From assembly GCA_002314565.1 (NCBI GenBank), contig DCGL01000155.1:1-5172 (forward strand): 5,172 nucleotides of DNA, read 5' to 3'. The stretch comes from Clostridiales bacterium UBA1779. GTDB lineage: Bacteria; Bacillota; Clostridia; Oscillospirales; CAG-272. This document shows, in pieces, positions 1-5,172 of this stretch. Positions within the stretch are counted from its first letter, which is position 1; each line of letters starts with the position of its first letter. The notes under the pieces were generated by a model. The model was not told the origin of the DNA. It searched no databases and saw only the letters and a program-made list of their open reading frames with translations. The position numbers and the translations under genes were made by a program.

Positions 1-39
1 TCCTACAAAAACTTGACACAGACAATGCTCCCGCAAATC

Positions 40-68
40 TTGACAATCGCAGTCAAAGATGGTATATT
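40..68 (+). promoter_or_regulatory. Sigma-A-type promoter of the zinc peptidase gene
   Basis: A perfect -35 hexamer TTGACA (40-45) is followed after 17 bp by TATATT (63-68), which differs from the -10 consensus at one position. Transcription would start near base 75, giving a leader of about 25 nt before the ATG at 100. The short leader means that an upstream in-frame TTG at 13 cannot be the main start, because it lies ahead of the promoter. A second TTGACA (13-18) has no good -10 at the right distance. Confidence 0.8.
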
Positions 69-99
69 ACTGTTATATTTCAGAAACGGAGAAAAAATT

Positions 100-807
100 A
101 TGGGTTTGATTTATCTGCTTTACGATCCGACTTACGTGCTCGTTCTTCTCGGCGCACTCATCAGTATTATTGCGTCGGTTGTCATGAAAATCATTTTCAG
201 CATCTACAATAAACAGTTCCTGCCGGGCAGCACAAATGCATACGACGTCTGCAACGCTATATTACGTGATGCATATATAAACGACGTCGCCATCGGTCAC
301 GTGCACGGAAATCTTTCCGACCATTATAATCCCACGACAAAGACGCTGAACCTTTCCGACAGCACGTACCGCTCGTCAAGTATCGCGGCAATCGGCGTTG
401 CCGCTCACGAATGCGGTCATGCTCTGCAGCACGCGGACAATTACTGGCCGCTCAAGCTGAGAATGCTGTCCGTTCCGGTTGCCAATATCGGCTCGTGGTT
501 TTCCTGGCCGGTGCTGCTTCTAGGAGTTCTGCTCGATTCGCCGACGCTTGCCACTGCCGGCGTCTATATCTTCCTGTTTGTCGTCGGCTTCCAGCTTATC
601 ACGCTGCCGGTTGAAATCAACGCATCCCGCAGAGCCGTCAAGGCGCTCAGAGAAAACTGCATTATGACCGAAGATGAGCTGGCAGGAGTTAAAAAAGTGC
701 TGTTTGCGGCTGCCATGACCTACGTGGCCGCCCTTGCCGCGACTATTCTTCAGCTTTTAAGACTTATGCTCATAGCCGCCTCGGTCGGAGGCCGCAGAAG
801 GAGATGA
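100..807 (+). CDS. YugP-like membrane zinc metallopeptidase (Zn_peptidase_2 family)
   Basis: This 235-residue protein is a predicted integral membrane zinc-dependent peptidase like Bacillus YugP; the family's physiological substrate is not known to me. Seen in the sequence: an N-terminal hydrophobic helix (about residues 11-36), then a soluble segment ending in the zinc motif AAHECGHALQHA with HExxH at 103-107. Three further hydrophobic stretches follow (about 127-146, 150-171, 203-227). The segment LPVEINASRRA places Glu172 where a third zinc ligand is expected in this family. The C-terminus ends in a run of four arginines. Length is normal for the family. The start at 100 is chosen because GGAG (88-91) lies 8 nt upstream and the promoter at 40-68 precedes it; an in-frame TTG at 13 would add 29 residues upstream of that promoter. 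The stop lies 38 nt before the next gene, suggesting co-transcription with the surface GDPD. Family assignment is strong; the function is inferred from the motif. Confidence 0.92.
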   Translation: MGLIYLLYDPTYVLVLLGALISIIASVVMKIIFSIYNKQFLPGSTNAYDVCNAILRDAYINDVAIGHVHGNLSDHYNPTTKTLNLSDSTYRSSSIAAIGVAAHECGHALQHADNYWPLKLRMLSVPVANIGSWFSWPVLLLGVLLDSPTLATAGVYIFLFVVGFQLITLPVEINASRRAVKALRENCIMTEDELAGVKKVLFAAAMTYVAALAATILQLLRLMLIAASVGGRRRR

Positions 808-810
808 ATT

Positions 811-830
811 CGGATGCTTTCAAACATCCG
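811..830 (+). other. Small stem-loop between the peptidase and GDPD genes
   Basis: CGGATG (811-816) and CATCCG (825-830) form a perfect 6-bp inverted repeat around an 8-nt loop. A U-G pair could extend it by one. There is no T-run after it, so it does not look like a terminator. It ends 4 nt before the Shine-Dalgarno GGAGGT of the next gene (835-840), where it could affect mRNA processing or translation initiation. The role is a guess; the repeat is directly visible. Confidence 0.45.
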
Positions 831-845
831 GTGCGGAGGTCAGAT

Positions 846-3680
846 ATGACAAAAAAACTGTTGTCTTTGGTGCTTGTTCTGATTCTGCTTTTGCCGTCTG
901 CCGCCGTCTGTCTGCCGGCCGGTGCAGCAGGGGAGCAGATTCTGAACGCAACGTATAATTCTCCTGCTCTGTGCACGAACGTCGGAGAGACGCTTGACCT
1001 TGCAAAATGCAAGGTTCAGTTTGATGATAAGTCTGCCGCAGTAAGCGGAGATAAACTCACCTGGACTGATGCCGAAGGCCACGCTGTTTCTGCGCTTATC
1101 ACTCCGGATAAGGCAGGAGTGACAGCAATCAAGGCGAGTGACGGCACAAGGACAAGGACGGTGTACGTCGTCGCAAAAAATCAGTCCGACAGCGACTGGG
1201 TTCTGTTTGAATCCGACGGGGACTTCGCTTATAAAACCGTTCAGCAGACGAGCGGAGCCAAAATATCGGCAAATGAACAGGATAAGACCCTCGTTCTCAA
1301 CGCCTCGAATTCAGGGGACGCATATATCAGAGTCCTTGTGGCAGCTGATATACTCGCGGATTTTGCGGATTACGTTGTCGAGTCGAAGGTGAAACTGAGC
1401 GGGGCTACGGCTGATTCGCGCTGGGGTTCGCTTATGTACAGGGTTCAGAATAAAGACTATCCCTATATGCATTTCTGCATGAGATACAATTCAACTCTGT
1501 CGAACGGCTGCGAGCTGGCAGAAAGAACGAGCGGAAACGCATGGAACGTAATCAAAAAAAGCGCGGCTTCGCAGAAAAAGGATCAGTTTGCCGCAATGAA
1601 GGTTGACGTCTGCGGTGCGGATGCCGTTTATTATCTTGACGGAGCCAAAATCCTATCATACGATGCAACCCCGTATTCCGCAGGAGATATAGGTTTTCAG
1701 GTCCGCGGAGTCACAATGACAGTCGGCGGTATCAAGGTTACGGTCAATAAAAACTCGGATTTCAGCGATAATAAACAGACTTATGCAGTGCCGGCTGAAG
1801 TCGAAACCAAGCTGTCATGCGCACCTTTTTCGGCGACGGATGTGGCAACGACTCTTCAATACTCAGAACTCGCTACGACGCTTCCCGCCGTTGCGGTTTT
1901 CCGGTACGTCGGAGATACCGGTAAAACGGACGAAAGCCGTGCTGCGAAGCTGCAGATTATGCAGACGGGGGCTTTGAAGTATCAATACGTAAAAATCGCG
2001 GATATTATGACGGAACTTGACGGAAAAATCATCCCCGCGTTCCGTGTTTCGGGTTCTGCGGATGCCGCGGTTCTTGCAAATGAGCTGAAGGAGAACAATA
2101 TAAAGGACGCATACGTGATTTCGGATGACGTGTCGGTGCTGAAAAAACTGCGCTCCGTCTGGAAATACGCAAACACCGTATGGGATATGTCGGGAAACGC
2201 GTCCGACAACCTCTTTGATATTGAAAAAGTCAGGATAAGTGCCGTTGAAAACGGCATAAGAAGCATAATCCTGCCTCTAAATCATCTGAATTACGACAGC
2301 GTCGAATATCTGCAGGACAGATATATCTGCGTCTGGGGCACCACTGACGACACCACTGAGAAGAACGTCAGGGCTGTCAACTGCGGTGTCACGGCGATAC
2401 TTTCACAGGACGTTTCTTTACTTAAAGACAATCTGAAAACCTATTACACTGAAGCAAATACCCTGACGAGCATGCCGAATATCATCGGTCACCGCGGGGT
2501 GCCTTCACTTGCGCAGGAAAATTCGCTTGCCGGCTGTATAAAGGCCTATTCGCTCGGCGCGGATATGGTTGAAAACGATATTTATCTGTCGAAAGACGGG
2601 GTTCTTGTCGTTATGCACGACACGACGATAGACAGAACGACGAACGGCTCGGGCACTGTCACGGCGATGACCTCAGCACAGCTGAGCAAGTATCAGATAG
2701 ATATCAACTCCTCGGTTCCCACGGAACCGATTCCGACACTTGAGGACTATTTCAAAGAAGTCAAGGACAAAGGGAAAACAGTCGTCATAGAGCTTAAGTC
2801 ATCGAATCTCGGCGTGGCGAAGCCGCTTGCCGAGACGGTGAAAAAATATGACATACTGAATCAGATAGTTGTGATCTCCTTCTATCCGGAAGTAATAACG
2901 GAAGTCCGAAAATACCTGCCGGGTGTCAGCGGGGCCTATCTCAACAGCAGTATTTCGCCGACGGAGTCCTCATATCAGGACGTAATGGAAATTCTGATGG
3001 AGGAGCTGCAGACCTCGTCCACCGTATACAGCCCGAGCTATGCGTCAGGAGCGCTCGGCCCGAATCTCATCACGGCCCTGCGTTTGCGCGGAATCGGAAC
3101 CTGGGGCTGGACCTTCAACAAGCAGGCGGATTTTGACAGATATTTCGTGATGGGGATCAGAGGCATTACGACCAATTATTCGCAGTGGGCATCGGGCTAT
3201 GCAAAGAGGTTGACGTTCGAAGAGGGAAAACTCTTTGTTGAAACCTATGACGGAACGAAGAAGGAGCTTTCGCTTACAAATTCGAAGGTAAAAGAAGTTA
3301 TTGTAAACGAAAACGGGAACGGCGAAGTTACGAAATTCTATACATATACGGCAAGAACGACGAGTGGGACCTCATATACGATTGTAAGCGAGCCCGTTCT
3401 GATGAAAGACGGGAAGACAGTTGAAACCGAACTCGTCGCAGAAGATACGACGCTTGTTACTGAAGCCGGTACGGAAGCTGCTGAAGCAGCTACGGAAGCG
3501 GCTGCGGAGGGGAGTACTGAAACCGCACAGTCGGATGATACTTCGGCAGAAGGTACTGAGGCTGAAAATGCTTCAGGGAAGAAGTCCGGATGCGGGGCAT
3601 CACTTGCACTTGCTTTGCCTTTTGTTTGGGGTGTCGTATGCTTCTCGGCGTTTGTGCTCCGAAAGAAAAAGCACGAATGA
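846..3680 (+). CDS. Secreted, membrane-anchored glycerophosphodiester phosphodiesterase with Ig-like, beta-sandwich and degenerate GDPD regions
   Basis: This 944-residue surface protein should hydrolyse glycerophosphodiesters to glycerol 3-phosphate and an alcohol outside the membrane. Regions in order: signal peptide (1 to about 27, possible cleavage after AGA); Ig-like region (about 30-112); probable concanavalin-like/LamG-like beta-sandwich (about 118-302, starting DWVLFESDGDF); degenerate GDPD-like half-barrel (about 370-530); catalytic GDPD (about 545-790). The active site looks intact: HRG at 549-551, EN at 558-559, Glu576 and Asp578 in VENDIYLSKDG, His591-Asp592, and Glu649 in VVIELK. 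GWTFNK and GITTNY mark the barrel end, with Asn where Asp is usual. An acidic T/E/A-rich linker (about 864-910) leads to SGCGAS, one transmembrane helix (about 918-938) and RKKKHE. The start at 846 is preferred: GGAGGT at 835-840 is 5 nt upstream and the signal peptide begins there. The in-frame ATG at 804 overlaps the previous stop but has its AAGGAG directly abutting it, too close to work. Physiological substrate (teichoic acid, phospholipid head groups) is unknown. Confidence 0.9.
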   Translation: MTKKLLSLVLVLILLLPSAAVCLPAGAAGEQILNATYNSPALCTNVGETLDLAKCKVQFDDKSAAVSGDKLTWTDAEGHAVSALITPDKAGVTAIKASDGTRTRTVYVVAKNQSDSDWVLFESDGDFAYKTVQQTSGAKISANEQDKTLVLNASNSGDAYIRVLVAADILADFADYVVESKVKLSGATADSRWGSLMYRVQNKDYPYMHFCMRYNSTLSNGCELAERTSGNAWNVIKKSAASQKKDQFAAMKVDVCGADAVYYLDGAKILSYDATPYSAGDIGFQVRGVTMTVGGIKVTVNKNSDFSDNKQTYAVPAEVETKLSCAPFSATDVATTLQYSELATTLPAVAVFRYVGDTGKTDESRAAKLQIMQTGALKYQYVKIADIMTELDGKIIPAFRVSGSADAAVLANELKENNIKDAYVISDDVSVLKKLRSVWKYANTVWDMSGNASDNLFDIEKVRISAVENGIRSIILPLNHLNYDSVEYLQDRYICVWGTTDDTTEKNVRAVNCGVTAILSQDVSLLKDNLKTYYTEANTLTSMPNIIGHRGVPSLAQENSLAGCIKAYSLGADMVENDIYLSKDGVLVVMHDTTIDRTTNGSGTVTAMTSAQLSKYQIDINSSVPTEPIPTLEDYFKEVKDKGKTVVIELKSSNLGVAKPLAETVKKYDILNQIVVISFYPEVITEVRKYLPGVSGAYLNSSISPTESSYQDVMEILMEELQTSSTVYSPSYASGALGPNLITALRLRGIGTWGWTFNKQADFDRYFVMGIRGITTNYSQWASGYAKRLTFEEGKLFVETYDGTKKELSLTNSKVKEVIVNENGNGEVTKFYTYTARTTSGTSYTIVSEPVLMKDGKTVETELVAEDTTLVTEAGTEAAEAATEAAAEGSTETAQSDDTSAEGTEAENASGKKSGCGASLALALPFVWGVVCFSAFVLRKKKHE

Positions 3681-3759
3681 CTGCCGGATGAAAGCGGATA
3701 CTTCATCAGCGTTAGCGTTCGGAATGAAAAACGTGCCTGACTGCCTGATGCAGCCGGAT
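3678..3759 (+). repeat. Imperfect 22-bp direct repeat after the GDPD stop codon
   Basis: Bases 3678-3699 and 3738-3759 both begin TGACTGCC and end CGGAT, matching at 18 of 22 positions by eye, 60 bp apart. The first copy includes the TGA stop of the GDPD gene. A short tandem AGCGTT x2 lies between them (3708-3719). The likely reading is a small local duplication that has decayed; no coding function is seen. Confidence 0.4.
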
Positions 3760-3770
3760 GCCGTGACAGA

Positions 3771-3813
3771 CTGCAGGTTTTTGCTGCGTTGAAGCTGAAA
3801 AATGCAGTTTGTT
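3771..3813 (+). terminator. Possible weak intrinsic terminator of the peptidase-GDPD unit
   Basis: CTGCA (3771-3775), TTTTT (3778-3782) and GCT (3783-3785) can pair with AGC (3793-3795), AAAAA (3798-3802) and TGCAG (3803-3807). This gives 13 pairs broken by two 2-nt bulges around a 7-nt loop, followed by TTTGTT. The stem is AT-rich and bulged, so termination would be inefficient. It is the best candidate between the GDPD stop and the next promoter. Confidence 0.35.
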
Positions 3814-3847
3814 CGAACATATTCGAATAAAGAGTCTTCTCAATATG

Positions 3848-3864
3848 CAAAATCAGCGATTTTG
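3848..3864. promoter_or_regulatory. Perfect inverted repeat upstream of the dehydrogenase promoter, possible operator
   Basis: CAAAATC (3848-3854) and GATTTTG (3858-3864) form a perfect 7-bp dyad with a 3-nt centre AGC. It ends 10 bp before the -35 hexamer at 3875, a typical place for an activator site. It could instead be a weak hairpin. No regulator gene lies in the window and I cannot match the site to a named regulator. Confidence 0.35.
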
Positions 3865-3874
3865 GTTTTATCTA

Positions 3875-3903
3875 TTGTTTTTAACTCTGCATTGTGATAT
3901 AAT
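3875..3903 (+). promoter_or_regulatory. Extended -10 sigma-A promoter of the dehydrogenase gene
   Basis: TTGTTT (3875-3880) is followed after 17 bp by a perfect TATAAT (3898-3903), with the extended -10 dinucleotide TG at 3895-3896. Transcription would begin near 3910, giving a leader of about 50 nt that is AT-rich and has little structure. This promoter makes the dehydrogenase independent of the upstream genes. Confidence 0.82.
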
Positions 3904-3944
3904 AACTATGTATGTTGAATACGAAATAATATTATAAATATAAA

Positions 3945-3950
3945 GAGAGG
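3945..3950 (+). promoter_or_regulatory. Ribosome binding site of the dehydrogenase
   Basis: GAGAGG lies 9 nt before the ATG at 3960, in an otherwise A/T-rich leader. It fixes the start codon, and no alternative upstream in-frame start is visible. Confidence 0.75.
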
Positions 3951-3959
3951 TTTGTAAAA

Positions 3960-5087
3960 ATGGCAAACGAACACGGAATCGAAACCAGACCCTACGTAGC
4001 CTGGGATCTCGTAAACAACTTTATGATCGACGTTTTCAAGGCTTACGGTGTACCGGAAGCTGACGCCCGCATCTGCGCTGACGTTCTTCTTGAATCAGAC
4101 CGCCGCGGAATTGAAAGCCACGGATGCAACAGATTCAAGCCGATTTACCTCGACAGAATCAAGAACGGCACTCTTAAGCCCGTAACCGAGATTGAAGTTG
4201 TAAAAGAAACCGAAACAACTGTCGTTATCGATGCCCATGACGGTATGGGTATGGTTGCCTCCCACAAGATGATGGAAATGCTCATCGAGAAGGCAAAGAA
4301 GTACGGCATGGCCGGCGGAACGGTTATGAACTCCACCCACTACGGCATAGCCGGTTACTGGACCACAATGGCTGAAAAGGCCGGCATGATCGGTATTTCC
4401 GGAACAAACGCAAGACCTTCAGTTGCTCCCACCTGGGGCGTAGAGCCTATGATGGGCACCAACCCCTTTACCTTCACAATGCCTACAGACGAAGAGTTCC
4501 CCTTCAACTTCGACTGCGCTACCTCCACAATTCAGAACGGTAAGATTGAATTCTATGAAAGAATGGGCAAGCCCACACCTTCAGGACTCGTAACAGATAA
4601 TGAGGGCAATTCCCCCACAGATTCCGGCGCCATCCTCAAGGATATGAGAGCCGGCAAGGCTGCTCTGCTTCCTCTCGGCGGCCCCGGCGAAAGCACCGGC
4701 GGCTACAAGGGATACGGCTTTACAACCATCGTTGAGATTCTTTCCGCTGCTCTCGCCGGCGGTCCTTACATGAAGGCTCTCAACGGCAAGGATGAGAACG
4801 GCAAGCCCTGCATGTATCACCTCGGCCACTTCTTCTTCGTCATCAACCCTGAATTCTTTATGGGCCTTGACACCTTCGAGAAGACAACCGGCGGTATCCT
4901 CAGAGATCTGAGAAACTCCAAGAAGGCTCCCGGCGCTGAGAGAATCTACACTGCCGGTGAAAAAGAATATCTCTCTTGGCTCGACCGCAAGGACAAGGGC
5001 GTTCCCGTCGGCGAAGCCATCCAGAAGGAATTCATCGCCCTCAGAGACGAGTGCGGCCTTTCCTACAAGTTCCCCTTCGAGAATTAA
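3960..5087 (+). CDS. Ldh_2-family NAD(P)-dependent 2-hydroxyacid dehydrogenase (malate/L-lactate dehydrogenase-like)
   Basis: This 375-residue cytosolic enzyme belongs to the family that includes ureidoglycolate, sulfolactate and diketogulonate oxidoreductases and atypical malate/lactate dehydrogenases, unrelated to the classical Rossmann MDH/LDH fold. It should interconvert a 2-hydroxyacid and a 2-oxoacid with NAD(H) or NADP(H). Motifs seen in order: SDRRGIESHG (46-55, with conserved His54), Arg58, NSTHYGIAG (124-132), GTNPF (166-170), DCATS (185-189), GK (194-195), LLPLGG (236-241), YKGYG (249-253), GHFFFVI (289-295), and a C-terminal helix pair ending at 375. Length is slightly above the usual 330-370. 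No gap or frameshift is seen. The exact substrate cannot be read from sequence, and no neighbouring transporter or pathway gene helps. Lysine is AAG in 24 of 26 codons, unlike the mixed usage in the GDPD gene, which with the promoter and terminator points to high expression as a single-gene transcript. Confidence 0.93.
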   Translation: MANEHGIETRPYVAWDLVNNFMIDVFKAYGVPEADARICADVLLESDRRGIESHGCNRFKPIYLDRIKNGTLKPVTEIEVVKETETTVVIDAHDGMGMVASHKMMEMLIEKAKKYGMAGGTVMNSTHYGIAGYWTTMAEKAGMIGISGTNARPSVAPTWGVEPMMGTNPFTFTMPTDEEFPFNFDCATSTIQNGKIEFYERMGKPTPSGLVTDNEGNSPTDSGAILKDMRAGKAALLPLGGPGESTGGYKGYGFTTIVEILSAALAGGPYMKALNGKDENGKPCMYHLGHFFFVINPEFFMGLDTFEKTTGGILRDLRNSKKAPGAERIYTAGEKEYLSWLDRKDKGVPVGEAIQKEFIALRDECGLSYKFPFEN

Positions 5088-5100
5088 TATTTCCGATATC

Positions 5101-5133
5101 GCATCCCGGTGCCACGGCACCGGGATGCTTTTT
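5101..5133 (+). terminator. Strong intrinsic terminator after the dehydrogenase
   Basis: GCATCCCGGTGCC (5101-5113) pairs perfectly with GGCACCGGGATGC (5116-5128). The innermost pair probably opens to leave a 12-bp stem with a CACG loop. TTTTT (5129-5133) follows directly. The hairpin begins 13 nt after the TAA stop. The reverse side lacks a clear T-run, so bidirectional action is uncertain. Confidence 0.95.
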
Positions 5134-5172
5134 ACTGCAGCTTAATCTTGTAGCCGGGGGACGTAAGTGGTG
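5132..5172 (-). CDS. Possible 3' end of a convergent gene, cut by the window edge
   Basis: Reading the reverse strand from the window edge, one frame gives PLTSPGYKIKLQ and then a TAA stop at 5134-5132. The composition is protein-like and the stop sits directly beside the terminator hairpin, the expected arrangement for two converging genes. With only 12 codons this could be chance, and the other two frames cannot be excluded. No product can be named. Confidence 0.3.
   Translation of the reverse strand, partial: PLTSPGYKIKLQ

Noticed and set aside
13..99. Upstream TTG start that would lengthen the zinc peptidase by 29 residues
   Set aside because: It lies upstream of the promoter at 40-68, and the ATG at 100 has a good Shine-Dalgarno and starts at the expected hydrophobic N-terminus.
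804..845. ATG at 804 as the GDPD start, overlapping the peptidase stop
   Set aside because: The purine run directly abuts this ATG with no spacing, and the signal peptide and a well-spaced GGAGGT point to 846.
846..911. Lipoprotein signal at Cys22 of the GDPD protein
   Set aside because: The residues before the Cys (SAAV) do not fit a lipobox, and a C-terminal membrane anchor is present.
3421..3792. Plus-strand frame of 123 codons overlapping the GDPD C-terminus
   Set aside because: It is a shifted reading of the repetitive linker, rich in Arg/Lys/Leu, with no domain and no ribosome binding site.
3814..3827. LexA/SOS box (CGAACATAT...TTCG)
   Set aside because: The Firmicutes box needs GAAC-N4-GTTC; here the second half is shifted by two bases, and no SOS gene is adjacent.
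3338..3850. Reverse-strand frame of 170 codons
   Set aside because: It is the antisense of the T/E/A-rich linker and anchor, giving low-complexity Ser/Ala sequence without a family signature.
4704..4718. Tyr instead of His in the HKGYG motif of the dehydrogenase
   Set aside because: YKGYG is, as far as I recall, a natural variant in this family, and all other motifs are intact, so it is not evidence of inactivation.
4581..5120. Reverse-strand frame of 179 codons inside the dehydrogenase
   Set aside because: It is the shadow of a strongly codon-biased gene whose forward product is clearly recognised.

Overview
The window looks like a chromosomal piece of a low-to-mid GC Gram-positive anaerobe of the Clostridia, probably of the Oscillospiraceae/Ruminococcaceae type common in gut communities. 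Reasons seen in the sequence: sigma-A-like promoters (TTGACA-17-TATATT and TTGTTT-17-TGaTATAAT), purine-rich Shine-Dalgarno sites (GGAG, GGAGGT, GAGAGG), a YugP-type membrane zinc peptidase, and a large surface protein ending in a Cys/Gly motif, one transmembrane helix and a basic tail. The taxon is an inference; nothing here fixes genus or species.

Layout: three complete genes on the + strand. (1) 100-807, a YugP-like integral membrane zinc metallopeptidase behind a near-consensus promoter. (2) 846-3680, a 944-residue secreted, membrane-anchored multidomain protein with a C-terminal-half catalytic glycerophosphodiester phosphodiesterase (GDPD) domain. Upstream of that domain lie an Ig-like region, a concanavalin-like beta-sandwich region and what appears to be a second, degenerate GDPD barrel. 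Genes 1 and 2 are only 38 nt apart and probably form an operon. (3) 3960-5087, an Ldh_2-family NAD(P)-dependent dehydrogenase (malate/lactate/sulfolactate/ureidoglycolate type) with its own extended -10 promoter, strong codon bias and a textbook intrinsic terminator at 5101-5133. The last 40 bases may hold the 3' end of a convergent gene.

The 279-nt gap between genes 2 and 3 holds imperfect direct repeats, a possible weak terminator, a TTCGAA pair, a perfect 17-bp inverted repeat and the promoter of gene 3.

How the genes relate: the first two both act at the cell envelope (membrane protease plus surface phosphodiesterase). The third is a cytosolic redox enzyme transcribed independently, probably at high level. 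I see no mobile element, CRISPR array, RNA gene or clear new multi-gene system. The most unusual content is the architecture of the GDPD protein and the small inverted repeats around the intergenic regions.
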